NCBI GenBank assembly: GCA_944548615.1
Contig: OX155978.1
Location: forward strand, 6,300,415-6,364,414
Length of the DNA: 64,000 bases
DNA from: Micropterix aruncella
Lineage: Eukaryota; Arthropoda; Insecta; Lepidoptera; Micropterigidae
Reading direction: 5' to 3'
Of this stretch, positions 32,891-44,004 are shown piece after piece. The first letter of the stretch is position 1. The number at the start of each line of letters is the position of its first letter. Below the pieces are notes generated by a model, which ran no database searches, had not been told where the DNA came from, and saw only the letters and a list, made by a program, of their open reading frames with translations. The position numbers were made by a program, and so were the translations under genes.

Positions 32891-33299
32891 ACGCGCGCTA
32901 GTCATTTAAATATCGAAATATTGTACTTAGGGACTTGAAATTTGATACACAGGTACCTTGTTGGCCTGAAAACACGTTGATAAATTTGGTTGAAATATCT
33001 CATATACAAGCTGATCTAATAATATTTAAATTCCGCCATACATTTTAATCTGTTGGCGCTTGGCCCGATTCCACCCTTAGCCGAGAAACGTACCGCGCCA
33101 CCTGAGACGTCGCTATCGAACCCAAGCGGGTTCGTCCGCGATTTGTGAGGGCGCTCATTGATTTTATTTATGAAATTAATATTCAGATGAAATCAACCCT
33201 TTCCTACTTGCCGGGAAAGTCTTGTAGTGGCACATCCGTTTTTTTTAAATATACTAACCGTTCAATGAGACTTGCACTTTAAATATGCGGGAAGGTTGC

Positions 33300-33545
33300 A
33301 TCACTAAAGACCTAACGAGGTGGATCGATCCCTGACGGAGTACCGGGCCGTACAGTCCGTTCAATCTTTGCATAATCGATTTAGATTAAGACGCCGGTTA
33401 AGGCAGTCGTACGCGGGCCACGGGCGGCGGCGCCGGCTCGTCGCGCGCGGACTGCACATCCCCGAAATTAAATGGTTTCTTGTCGGCAGTGCAACGCGGA
33501 TACCCTGAGGGTACCCGCCATCGGGCAGGGCCTACGAAAAGTAAG
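33300..33545. other. CG-rich island in the first intron
   Basis: Unusually CpG-rich ('ggcggcggcgccggctcgtcgcgcgcgg'-type text around 33420). A 62-codon frame starting at 33320 is Arg-rich without motif. It could be an alternative exon, a regulatory island or a fragment of a GC-rich repeat. No splice sites that I would defend. Confidence 0.3.
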
Positions 33546-33644
33546 ACGCGGGAGTGAAATAGTGTAGAAATAAGTATTTCAAAAACAAAATTCGGTCCAA
33601 TGTTGGTAAAAGTAGGGAATATTTTATTATATTTTTAACGTCAA

Positions 33645-33867
33645 TCCTACTACTATTATAAACGCGAAAGTTTGTAAGAATGTATGTATGGATGTTTGTT
33701 ACTCTTTCACGCAAAAACTACCGAATGGATTTTGATGAAACTTAACAATAATATAGCTTATACATCAGAATAACACATAGGCTATAATTTATAAAGATAT
33801 ATAGTTTTCTATCATCATTATCACAATTTTCCATCACCGCGCGGGTGAAACCGCGGGGCGCAGCTAG
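33645..33867 (+). mobile_element. Lep1-type Helitron, 223 bp
   Basis: Starts TCCTACTACTATTATAAACG after an A and ends GCAGCTAG before a T. A GC-rich hairpin (CGCGGG/CCGCGG-like) lies just before the CTAG. Typical Lep1 subterminal text 'gttactctttcacgcaaaaac' is present. Non-autonomous. Confidence 0.85.
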
Positions 33868-33908
33868 TTTCTAAATATAATAACTAGTACTCACACTGTT
33901 ATTACCTA

Positions 33909-34131
33909 CTAGCTGCGCCCCGCGGTTTTACCCGCGTGGTGATGGAAAATTGTGATAATGATGATATAAAACTATATATCTTTATAAATTATAGCCTATG
34001 TGTTATTCTGATGTGTAAGCTATATTATTGTAAAGTTTCATCAAAATCCATTCAGTAGTTTTTGCGTGAAAGAGTAACAAACAGCCATACATACATTCTT
34101 ACAAACTTTCGCGTTTATAATAGTAGTAGGA
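33909..34131 (-). mobile_element. Lep1-type Helitron, 223 bp, inverted mate of 33645-33867
   Basis: The same 223 bp on the opposite strand, CTAG at 33909-33912 and its TC end at 34130-34131. The 3' ends of the two copies face each other across 41 bp, so the pair forms a 223-bp-arm inverted repeat. Differences are scattered single bases. Confidence 0.85.
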
Positions 34132-34247
34132 TCCTCGTTTCGTTAGCTCAATAGCGTAGGGATGGATCAATGGAAAAAGATCGATGTTACCATCGATACC
34201 AACATCGTAACATCGTAACAACATTTAGATCATCTAAACATCGATAT

Positions 34248-34425
34248 TTAAAAAATCGAAGACTATCGCGGTTGTTTGACATTATGAATAGGATAGAAAC
34301 GAAATTACCGCGTGAAATTTGTAACACCCGACGTTTTGCAGCCGCCGTTGTCCAGGGTAGACTGAAAGGGCTGTCAATTCGTTGTTTTGCGGGTAGGCTG
34401 CATACCGCTGCCGCCACTTCGTAAG
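34248..34425 (+). mobile_element. Penelope-like remnant, plus strand
   Basis: 'gactatcgcggttgtttgacattatgaataggatagaaacga', then 'gccgccgttgtccagggtagactgaaagggct', shared with the fold-back at 27.2 kb and the coding remnant at 34.5 kb in opposite orientation. Coding register not preserved at the end. Confidence 0.6.
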
Positions 34426-34507
34426 TTATAACGGTGGTGGGGGGCCGGGCTCGGAGCGCGCGAATTTCGAAAATCCGTCTTGCACACAACACTCACTGTA
34501 TCCTGTC

Positions 34508-34852
34508 TTACGTCTTTGCGTTCGTCGGCGGTAACATTTTAAGAAGAGGGTTCCACGTATAAGAGAGTTTGTAACCGTCGTCTCTGTTGAAGTTCGGGGT
34601 TCTTCTTATTTCAATGGCTTCCCGGATCATGCGAGGAAAGCAGAATTGTTCCTTGGATAGCACAATGGGATTTTGAAACTGCATCCAGTGGTTACTTCCG
34701 CTATCCAATATATGTTCGCAGATCGCCGATTTTTCTAGCCCTTTCAGTCTAGCCTGGACAACGGCGGCTGCAACGTCACCGAAACGTCGGGTGCTACAAA
34801 TTTCAAAATTCGTTTCTATCCTATATATCCTACGGTCCGCGATAAATTCCAA
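34508..34852 (-). mobile_element. Penelope-like retroelement, C-terminal coding fragment
   Basis: A minus-strand open frame of ~114 codons contains EKSAICEHILDSGSNHW, then 'FPRMIREAIEIRRTPN.FNRDDGYKLSYTWNPLL'. This matches the conserved C-terminal region of Penelope-like elements (S-A-..-EH ... RI.EA.EI......N.RD.GY.LS..W.P). The reverse transcriptase and GIY-YIG catalytic part are not present. The element is truncated. Confidence 0.75.
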
Positions 34853-34999
34853 CCGAATTACCGCTTAGATAAGGTAGAGTAGAGGCTGCGCGCCTAGGAA
34901 TCTCGTGACGATCGCGCGCCACTTGTGACGCTTTATATGTATAGGCGCTTTATATACACGCTTGTGACGCTCTAGCAATAAAACGGTTTTCTAATTAAT

Positions 35000-35298
35000 G
35001 GGCCCGATTGCGTTTCTTTGTAAACTAAAACTAAAATTAGTCCAAGCGAACGAGACAGAGCAATAAGTTAGAGCGGAATATGAAACGAACGATCGTCGAT
35101 AAATACTACCTGCCGAGCTTATACTCGTCCGAATAAATTCGAGCATATTTCGTGCGGTGTAAGATTTGACCTTGGCGGGCAGTTTTAATGCGAAAAAGTG
35201 ACAACCGGTCATCTCACACTCCGCTCTAGCGTATTGCCCTGTCTCGTTCACACGGACTAATTTCCGATTTTAGTTCACGAAGAAACGCAATCGAGCCC
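35000..35298. mobile_element. MITE with ~85-bp inverted ends, 299 bp
   Basis: Starts GGGCCCGATTGCGTTTCTTT, ends with the inverted AACGCAATCGAGCCC. The two ends share 'aactaaaa...attagtcc...gaacgagacag...caata.g.tagagcgg'. Other copies at 38215 (interrupted), 38817, 39666. Interior palindromic text around 'tttgaccttggcgggcagtt'. Superfamily not assigned. Confidence 0.85.
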
Positions 35299-35379
35299 AA
35301 TATCTGTGGTTCATATAATTATCCATATAGATAGGTATCTATATATTATAGGAATCTACTTAATCAGACCTTTCATTCG

Positions 35380-35515
35380 ATATTAAACACAATGTATTAT
35401 GAATTGATATGATTATGAATGTATTATGAATTGTATTATTACATTACAGTAATTATTACATTACAGTATTATGAATTGTATTATTACAATGTATTATGAA
35501 TTGATATGATTGATG
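35380..35515. repeat. Degenerate tandem/inverted repeat of TGTATTATGAATTG
   Basis: The word 'tgtattatgaattg' with or without 'atatgatt' occurs about four times, separated by 'tattacattacag' repeats. Looks like slippage in AT-rich DNA. Confidence 0.7.
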
Positions 35516-36229
35516 ATTTCATTTGATAGTATCTTAATTTATTGATATTTCGACATTTGGACAATGATTTATTTTACTTTTAGACATAAACTGTCTAGAA
35601 GTACTCTGTGATCCGGGATAACATAACGTTCTAGCAATACCACACACTTCTAAATCGGTTCAAACATTTAGAAGTTATGGTGGAATAAAGAAACGGACAA
35701 CATACACACATGAACCCTGAGAAAATCAGTATTTCTTTTATGGGCAGTAGTGTAATAACGCGAAATAAGACATTAGAAAATCAATTAGGATGTAACATTT
35801 CAAGCCCGCTTACGCCGCGGTATGCCTGTCGGCCCATCCTTTAGATAATTATTATTTTTTCTGCGTTGGATGACGTCATAGTGTAAAAGTCCGTACTGAA
35901 CCGATTACCTACTGATTTTTTCCCGCGCTGTGACGTCACCGGCAGAGGTTATATTCTTGAAGGCCGCTTCTAAAAATAATATGCCTTAAGGAGGCGATTT
36001 CTGGGGCCAATGGATTTTATGCCATTTTTATTATAAACTTTCTTTTTCAAAGAAAATCTACTTTGTGATATAATAGGCTTTGTGATATAATAGTCGTTGC
36101 GACGATATAATTGTATATTCGCGTTTAAAAAATGAAATGAAAGGGCAATTAATAATTTGGCTAAAGTATAGAAGTTTTAACAAAAATAATTAGCTGGAGT
36201 CGAATATGAAGACCTCGAGAGATTTTGTT
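35516..36229. other. Unassigned intronic stretch
   Basis: 35640-35710 matches (inverted) a short repeat also at 1760-1850 and 49555-49650 ('tctaaacgcttgaa...agaagtgtg'). Otherwise nothing recognised. Confidence 0.35.
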
Positions 36230-36840
36230 TATTTATTTATTTGTTTATTTATCTTATTACTAATCAACATTACAGAAGAACCAATACATTGAAAAGTAAA
36301 ATTAATGAAGATGGAGAGGAAAAGTAGAAAAATTGTCTGGAAAATTGGAAAATTCTGGAAAAACTGAGTGCTTTTTTTCTACTCACGATTCAAACGATGG
36401 ATATCCGTAATTCTTTTTTTTAATAGGAACGAGTTTGTTAGTTTGCGTGTGGGGGGGAGGGGTTGAGTAAGGGGGGGTAGATATGAGGAGGGGGGTGTTT
36501 GAGGGGTTTAGAAGGGGGGGGGGGGGGGGGGGTTGTGAGAGAAGCGGAGGTTGTGAGAGAGCGGAGAGAAGAGATAATACAAATAAGTAGGCCTGTTTCA
36601 CTGTTGTACATGGAAAAGTAGGGCGAGTATGTGAAAACCCCGACATTGTCTAATGGGGAAGCCACTCAATTTGCGTGCGAAAGGTTGATATGTGATCAAA
36701 CTTCTTCAGCAAATAAACAAATCGAATACACGCGTTTTGAATCCTTTCTAGCGTATCGAGTAGTTCTTTATTCGCTTCTAGGTAGGCCACTTCTAAGTAG
36801 TTAATTATCGGTAAAACAAAAGATTGTGCCATTTGGCGTT
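36230..36840 (-). mobile_element. LINE C-terminal fragment with long G-run (C-run in LINE sense)
   Basis: The minus strand at 36832-36650 encodes LPIINYLEVAYLEANKELLD..., LERIQNACIRFVYLLKKFDH..., then WLPH, the same RT tail as the LINE at 2440. A frame-shifted continuation is shared with 55896-56129. The UTR contains several G/C homopolymer runs, the longest 19 G at about 36514-36532. Confidence 0.75.
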
Positions 36841-37299
36841 TAATACATAGCGGGTAGGGTAGGAGATTCTGAACCTGTTTAAAGGAATGGAGATTTGCAG
36901 TGAAGATCCATAAAATATAGTATATGTACGATCACTAGGAACACCATGTTAACAGCTGACCTTAGCATATTACATACGTCAAAAAACAGCAGGAATGAAA
37001 TCACGAGACACATTACAGAGTTCAAGCAATATAGTTTGTACTCACACAGCGTATGTAGTTAATCGTTTCGGGTATTCTGCGACGTTTTCCGTTTAAATAG
37101 TTATTAAAATTACAATGCCTGAATGTGTTACGTGCCCTAGAAGATATTAGGTAATTAGCCATATTTAATAGGATATAACTCAGAACAACTCATAATTACG
37201 ATCAGTCGTTGTAGTAATTAATGTTCTACATAAACAGATCTTTCCGCTGGTATATGATTTACAGATATTAGAAAAGTGGGCCCAAAATGCCCTATTTAT

Positions 37300-38195
37300 T
37301 TTTACGAGTTGACGCCATTTTTCGCCGAGCATACTCGAATGTTCCATTATTTTATTTAAAGCCAGTAATACAATTTGAAACGTCAAATAAATATTATGTA
37401 CCCACAGCAAGAAATTAAACTCGCTTATTAAATAATGATTACTGTCGCCCAATTAAGCTTCTTCGGGTTATTGCCAAAAAGCCTCGATTGCCAAAATGAC
37501 TTGTTTGCAGAGCTGAAGATATTAGACATCAGGCAGGTATTTGCAAAGACAGTCTTTCTTAACTACATAAAAAGTAAAGATATTCACGTTAAAGCTGGGT
37601 ATAAAATTTCAACGAGGAGCGCCACAACCTGTAAACACATTGTACAGAAAACCCGAACATCCTTCGCCCAAAGACACTTTGGCTTTATAGGGCCAAAAAT
37701 GTATAACCATCTAAAAGAATCGATAAAAACATGCCAAAACACTAAGTCAATCCAATTAAAATCTAAAATTACACAACATTTACTTCAACTTGGTAGAAAT
37801 GAGGTGGAAAAGGCTATAAGTCATATTTTAAAGTAAAGGTCTGCATATTGTTGTCATACATTGCACTACACTTTATATTTTAATACTATTTATTTATTTG
37901 TTTTACAAAGTTCATATTACGACATTTTATATTAATATTTATTTCCATGACCATGCTATATCAATATTTTAAATATAATTATAAGTTTAATTTGCATTCG
38001 CTTATCTATTTTCTATTTTATCATATTTTGTATTTTTCATTTTAATATTATGAGCACATGAATAAATCTTTGCCATACATAGAGTTTTCCTTGGTACGGG
38101 CTATGGCCTAGTTAGGCAGATTCTGCAACTAATACAATTGTAAATTTATATTTTTGAATGAATAAAATTATTATTATTATTATTATTATTATATG
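37300..38195 (+). mobile_element. LINE C-terminal RT fragment with (TTA)n tail
   Basis: The frame 37435-37836 (133 codons) contains KISTRSATTC..., KTRTSFAQRHFGFIGPKMYNHL..., matching the 'Y.TR.........RT..GQR.F.F.GP..YN.LP' tail of many insect LINE reverse transcriptases. The 3' UTR ends in 'gaatgaataaaa' and a (TTA)n run at 38167-38192, the usual LINE 3' tail. 5' truncated. Confidence 0.75.
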
Positions 38196-38547
38196 TTGTG
38201 CTTAGGCGGACATTGGGCCCGATTGCGTTTCTTTGTGAACTAAAACTAAAATTAGTCCAAGCGAACGAGACAGAGCAATACGTTAGAGCTGAATATTTTT
38301 ATTTATTTTTTATTTATTTAATTAATTTAACAATTCATTTACAAGTGCACAAGTATCATTAATAATCATATCAATAAAAAAAAATTATATAATTAAAATT
38401 AAAATTAAACACGGCCGATATGAGCATTAGCATTTAAGTACTGCTGCTGCCCAACTAAGTGCCAGGACTTGTTCCAGGGCAGCTAGCTCTCTAGTTTTTA
38501 TATCACATATATTCGGCAATGAATAAAAAAAAAATAAAAAGGAAAAG

Positions 38548-38548
<1 letters not shown>

Positions 38549-38579
<31 letters not shown>
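38549..38579. repeat. (AT)n microsatellite
   Basis: About 15 uninterrupted AT units inside the AT-rich insert in the MITE. Confidence 0.9.
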
Positions 38580-38581
<2 letters not shown>

Positions 38582-38816
38582 CCGTTACCATTACAAATTA
38601 TAACTAATAATCACTAGCTAATGATCACAATAGGAAATAAAACACAAAAATAAATAATCGTGTTAATAAAATAAAAATAAAATAAAATGTCAAATGATAT
38701 CAAACAATAGTCACCAAAATTTATGAATAAGTAATAGTAATAAATAAAAATAAAAAAAGTCAAAGAAAATAATAATAATAATAAGAAATGAACGATCGTC
38801 GATAAAGGGCTCGATT

Positions 38817-39099
38817 GCGTTTCTTCGTGAACTAAAATCGGAAATTAGTCCGTGTGAACGAGACAGGGCAATACGCTAGAGCGGAGTGTGAGATGACCGG
38901 TTGTCACTTTTTCGCATTAAAACTGCGCGCCAAGGTCAAATCTTACACCGCACGAAATATGCTCGAATTGATTCGGACGAGTATAAGTTCAACAGGTAGT
39001 ATATATTGACGATCGTTCATTTCATATACCGCTCTAACGTATTGATCTGTCTCGTTCGCTTGGACTAATTTTAGTTCACAAAGAAACGCAATCGGGCCC
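38817..39099. mobile_element. Nested MITE, 283 bp, inverted orientation
   Basis: GGGCTCGATTGCGTTTCTTC ... GCAATCGGGCCC inserted into the 'gataaatactacc' position of the host copy, so a family member used a family member as target. Confidence 0.85.
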
Positions 39100-39248
39100 A
39101 TATACTACCTTACGAACTTTTACTCGTCCGAATAAATTCGAGCATATTTCGTGCAGTGTAAGATTTGACCTCGGCGGGCAGTTTTAATGCGAAAAAGTGA
39201 CAACCGGTCATCTCACACTTCGCTCTAGCGTATTGCCCTGTCTCGTTC

Positions 39249-39591
39249 TTTCTTCTTCTTCTTCATCAGCGCGCATTCGCCCACCGTTGGGCATACGCCT
39301 CTCCAATCACTCTCCATCCGGAAGGTTGTACTATTCATCATGATTGGAGGTATTTAGCCCGATACCCGCCACGTCGGCCACACGTCTTGGCGAGCTCCAA
39401 ACTTTCAGGAAAATATTTCCATTTCCTAGGCTTGTGGCAACCTGGTTGGGTTACTTAACAGCCGAATTACAGTATATTCACTAAATTTATTATTTAATTA
39501 TTATTTATTGTTGAGAAAATTTCAAAATATATGTTGACGCTTAAAATTTAAATTTCGAATATAAGAGATTTTGTATTTATATCCTTATATT
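39249..39591 (-). mobile_element. RTE-type LINE 3'-tail insertion, 11-bp target duplication
   Basis: Flanked by CTGTCTCGTTC at 39238-39248 and 39592-39602. It starts (CTT)n then CATCAGCGCGCATTCGCCCA..., the inverted form of the common lepidopteran RTE/Proto2 LINE 3' end ('tgggcgaatgcgcgctgatg' plus triplet repeat). 343 bp, non-coding. Confidence 0.75.
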
Positions 39592-39665
39592 CTGTCTCGT
39601 TCACACGGACTAATTTCCGATTTTAGTTCACGAAGAAACGCAATCGAGCCCATTATATAAACAGT

Positions 39666-39963
39666 GGGCCCGATTGCGTTTCTTTGTGAACTAAAACTAA
39701 AATTAGTCCAAGCGAACGAGACAGATCAATACGTTAGAGCGGCATATGAAATGAACGATCGTCAATAAATACTACCTGTTGAACTTATACTCGTCCGAAT
39801 AAATTCGAGCATATTTCGTGCGGTGTAAGATTTGACCTTGGCGCGCAGTTTTAATGCGAAAAAGTGACAACCGGTCATCTCACACTCCGCTCTAGCGTAT
39901 TGCCCTGTCTCGTTCACACGGACTAATTTCCGATTTTAGTTCACGAAGAAACGCAATCGAGCC
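39666..39963. mobile_element. MITE of the 299-bp family, 298 bp
   Basis: GGGCCCGATTGCGTTTCTTT ... GCAATCGAGCC, intact, 13 bp after the end of the interrupted copy. Confidence 0.85.
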
Positions 39964-40634
39964 TATAGTTACCTTAATTGTTGTGTGGATACTTTAAAAA
40001 ATCAAAAAAGCTAAATTAATTATTTTTTCCGAAAACAAAAACGAAATTTTTGCTTCTCATTATTTTTCTTGCCAACTCCCGAGCGTCTATAAATATACCT
40101 CCCTACCGCCAGTTAATGGGGGGATGGTTGCGCAGGATGAATACGTCACAGACGCGCACAGTGTATCGATCCGTATAGCCCAATAAAATAAATTATTGAA
40201 TTATTCACTTTTCAAATCATATTCTTTATGAGTGTTGCGTTTTTTGACGTTTAAAATTAGGTACATTCTTGGTATTTTCACATACAAAAAATAAAAAACC
40301 TCTACCGCAATTGAGGTTCTACAGCATTGATTTTTAAAGTGGGGGGCGCGTCTCCCAATGGAAGCGTGAAGACATACTAGGGATGGACATCGATGTACGA
40401 TACATCGAAAACATCGATGTTCGATGTTTTTTACATCGATGGTGCCTTATCAATTTTTAACACTATCGATATTACTCATCTATACATTATGTTTTCTTTT
40501 GATCTGTTACTGTCTATGAAAATTGATATTTCTTAACATTTTAACCGCTGGGGAGGCAAAAAGGCCGTACGGCCTATTGCAGCGCTTGACAGATCTGCTT
40601 AATTCTGAGATTGATTGATTAATTAACCTGGTTA
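39964..40634. other. Unassigned intronic stretch
   Basis: 40385-40470 has clustered 'catcgatg' words (ATCGATG repeated 5-6 times). At 40544 TTAACCGCTGGGGAGGC resembles one end of the 58483 MITE family, but no matching right end is visible. Confidence 0.35.
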
Positions 40635-40795
40635 TATCGCAGTAAGGCGTTGACTTCTTACGGGCGACTGGCGTAACTAGACAGTAGACTGTTTTCGTCT
40701 CAAGTCTTCTACGCTCAACTCACGGAAGACAGAACGATCTAATATCGTTAAAACTTTCTGAGGTGACGGGGTAGCCGTTGTAGTTGATACGACTA
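40635..40795 (-). repeat. F1 repeat, 5' part only
   Basis: From 'agtaaggcgttgac' to 'acggggtagccgttgtagttgatac'. The stem-loop 40671-40714 is present with outer pair GCGTAA/CTACGC turned to a G.U pair and inner pair AGAC/GTCT in place of the usual GGAC/GTCC. The rest of F1 is missing. Confidence 0.75.
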
Positions 40796-41828
40796 CACTG
40801 TGCGGCGTCGGTGTGGTTGGGGTGACGAGGGGTAGGTTTATGTATATGTACACGTTATCGTGTTTATCAGTACGTAAATAGATTGTGTCCGCCCCGACTT
40901 ACGGCGGCCGTGTGTTCACCGCATGGACGAACGATCGCTTCGCTTGCAGTCGGGACTGGAACACACTGGTTTTCTAAAAAGAAAAAAAAGAAAAAAGGAA
41001 CTAATAGTTATAGAAACCAAGAAAAATGTCGTAGTGGTAATGACGGAAATACTATTTGACTTTCGCGCGGTTGGCGTGTGTCGCCCTCTAGCGACAGGCG
41101 AACGAGACGTCGCGGGTCCCTTATCGATCTGATTCTGGACGGTGACGTCTGATTCGACTGGAAGTGTGACGAAAAAGATGGCGGGGTTTGAGGGCGCGTG
41201 TCTGTGTGGCTAACGATTTAGTGGAAAATAAAAGTCCAAGTGAAAACGCGTTAAAGTATTCCCCTCATAATTTACATATATCACAATTCGACGATTTCAC
41301 TACGCATGGAAGGTTCATTTCGTAACACTGTTTAATTTCGTAGTTTCGTAATTAATGTAAAACTTCAAAACAGCATTATCAAAATGAATGGCAAACAGCA
41401 TTATCAAAACAGCATTATGAAAATGAATTACGCATGTTTCAAATATAAATTTTCACTCGAGGCCTTTTCGCATCTAAGAAAATACTATTAAAACCACAAA
41501 AATACTCAACACAAAGTATGAAAATACTACTAAAATACTATAAATGGAGTTGACCCTACTGATTTTTTATGAACATCATGTTGAAAAATACCATAAAATA
41601 CCGGAAAATATTACAAAAATGGTACCAAAAAACTACTTGTTGAAAAATACCATAAAATACCGGATAATACTACAAATAAAGTAGTAAAAATACTACGAAA
41701 ATACTAGTGGGCGTAATAAACTGACCGGGCGCCGAGGCGGTGCCGCTCGAGTGCAAAGGGCTAATCGTTAGATAAAGGTCGTTTTTTTTTACGATTAAAG
41801 TGTTATCTAATAATTTTCTATACAATGT
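40796..41828. other. Partly CG-rich intronic stretch (possible alternative promoter) and AT-rich tail
   Basis: 40860-41240 is CpG-richer than its surroundings and contains 'aagatggcgggg' and 'ttatcgatct' words. A 69-codon frame at 40923 is of uncertain meaning. 41560-41710 consists of repeated 'ataccataaaataccggaaaatactacaaa' units also found at 42955-43080. Confidence 0.3.
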
Positions 41829-42204
41829 GAGTTTTTTATTGGTAACATCCTTAAAGTGAGTAAATCAGTACGAGCAAATAAGCTACTATTGATGAAAAAA
41901 ATGTGTGGAAAAGTAGGAAATTATTTTTTTTTGTTTTAAAAATTTGTTTTTTTTTTAATTAGTATAAAAAGCGCTGAGTGCGCTGGCCATCTAGCGCTAT
42001 GTAAAATATCACGTTTTTTTAATGTGCGGTATGTTACTTGCTGCTATATGGCGCAGCGCGCTCAAGGCTTGTCGAACTTTTATTCACAAGTTATTCTTAA
42101 AATTAAAAAAATATATATTTTAGGTTTTCCATGATATTTTTAATCCAAAGGTTACTTGCTCGTACTGATTCACCCACCTTATGGATGTCAATAATAAAAA
42201 ACTC
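41829..42204. mobile_element. Palindromic MITE, 376 bp (family with 43672 and 62637)
   Basis: Left end GAGTTTTTTATTGGTAACAT and right end inverted 'gatgtcaataataaaaaactc'. The arms share 'cttaaagtgagtaaatcagtacgagcaaat'. The centre (41970-42070) is a second imperfect palindrome, 'gcgctgagtgcgct..ccatctagcg...' against 'atggcgcagcgcgctcaaggc'. Confidence 0.7.
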
Positions 42205-42479
42205 ACGGTGTGTATTATGAGCAATGCTCGGAGAAATATTAATAAAAACGAGCCAAAATGAGTTAAGATTTTGAGATGACGATTTTGAAAATGACATATC
42301 TCTATGTAATTTTCTAAAGTAGTAAATTGATGGAACCTTTAACAGAGTCAGAAATCTTAGAGTTTCATTAGTTTTTCAGTAAAATAAAGCGTTTTTTTTT
42401 TTAAATAAACCGAGAAATAAATAATATTTTTTGCTCAATTTTAGTGAAAAGTTCCAATCTATTTAACCATTCTTCAACT

Positions 42480-43380
42480 TATTGACTTTGAGATGGCAAT
42501 AGTTATGTTTAGCGAAAAATGTTCTGAATGGGTAAGAATGTGACCACAGAAAAACATTTATGAAAGTTTTCGCTTTCTTTCATCACATTTTTAGGAGTTA
42601 CTAACAAAAATGGGGTGAAAGTATACCTTATTTCATCAACAGAAAAAAATGTGTAATTTTAATTACTTGATGATTATATATTTTATTCTCTGCTAAGAAC
42701 TCTATGAGTATAAACTTTCTCCTTAGTAATAGATGTTTCAAAAGGAGCAAATATTTAGTAATAGTTGTTTCTCAGTTGGTATAAACTACAAAATTATGCA
42801 TTTTGGGTCAATATTAAAAATATATATATTTGCATATTTCCTGCGGTTTACAATCCCCTCCTAGCCCGCGACGAAAAGCTTGACAAGCATGCTTGATCGT
42901 CTAGAGAGTCCCTTAGAATGGAGGTGACCCAACTGATTTTTCTGAACAACGTTGAAAAATACCATAAAACACCGGAAAATACTACAAATACAGTATACAA
43001 GAAATACTACTTATTAAAAATTACCATAAAATACCGGAAAATACTATAAATATAGTACAAAAAATACTACGAAAATACTAGTGGGCGTAATAAACTGAGA
43101 TGGCAATGGTTATGTTTAGCGAAACATGTTCTGAATGGGTAAGAATGTGACACCAGAAAAACATTTAGGAAAGTTTTCGCTCTCTTTCACCACATTTTTA
43201 GGAGTTACTAACGAAAATGGGGTGAAACTAAACCTCATTTCATCAACAGAAAAATGTAATTTTAGTTGAAAGTTATATATTTTATTCTCTGCTAAGAACT
43301 CTATGAGTAAAAACTTTCTCCTTAGTAATAGATGTTTCAAAAGGAGCAATAATTTAGTAATAGTTGTTTCTCAGTAGATC
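42480..43380. repeat. Tandem duplication of a ~250-bp block plus 'tacc...ggaaaatac' repeats
   Basis: 42485-42745 ('agatggcaatagttatgtttagcgaaa' ... 'aaaaggagcaa') recurs at 43099-43355 with small indels. The block between, 42940-43090, repeats the 41560-41710 motif including 'gaaaatactagtgggcgtaataaactga'. So a composite unit has been duplicated about 1.4 kb apart. Confidence 0.7.
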
Positions 43381-43671
43381 TAAAACAATAAAAAACAAAT
43401 GGTTTGAAAAAATAATATCTTTCTAATTTTTTTTTCAAAAGTCGATTTATTCAAAGTAATGGCTACTTTACCAAGTATTTTTAGTATTATTTATATTTCC
43501 TAATTTCATTGGTTACCCAGTATGAAAAAAACAATGTTCGTAAGAGAAGGGGGCTTAAGATTAAAGGGTAGTTGGAATCACACAAAATAATAAAAACTAA
43601 CTATTTATTATGCATAAAACATTCTACAAAAACGTTTTAACCATTTCTTATTATAAAGACATTTTAATAAT

Positions 43672-44004
43672 CCGACATCCTTTGAAGTGGGTGAATCTGC
43701 ACAAGCAAAAAAGCAACTTCTGATAAAAATTTTCGAGAAAAAGAAAAAAAATAAAATGATAAATTTGAAGAAAAAAAAAACAGAAAAAAAACATAAAAAG
43801 CGTTGAGTACGCTGCGCCATCTAGCGGTAAGAAAAATGTCGCGAATATTGTTTATTCATGATATTTTACCTACCGCCACATGGCGCTTGTCAAAATTACC
43901 CTCAACGCTTGTCAATTTTTTTTTTTTGTACCTCTTTTTTTAATTGAAAATTGTTTGATTGCTCGCATGGATTTACCCACTTTAAGGATGCCGGTTATTT
44001 AAAA
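43672..44004. mobile_element. Palindromic MITE, second copy, 333 bp
   Basis: TTTTAATAATCCGACATCC at the left is matched by inverted GGATGCCGGTTATTTAAAA at the right. It has the same internal 'gcgttgagtacgct.cgccatctagcgg' / 'ccgccacatggcgc...caacgc' palindrome as the 41829 copy. A lone end of the family lies at 62637-62688. Confidence 0.7.

Larger units (their letters stand above)
38215..39652. mobile_element. 299-bp-type MITE copy broken by three insertions
   Basis: The host MITE starts GGGCCCGATTGCG at 38215 and ends AATCGAGCCC at ~39652. It is interrupted by an AT-rich piece (about 38297-38786), by a second MITE of the same family (38817-39099) and by a retroposon tail (39249-39591). Rejoining the four host parts restores the family's order of blocks. 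Confidence 0.8.
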
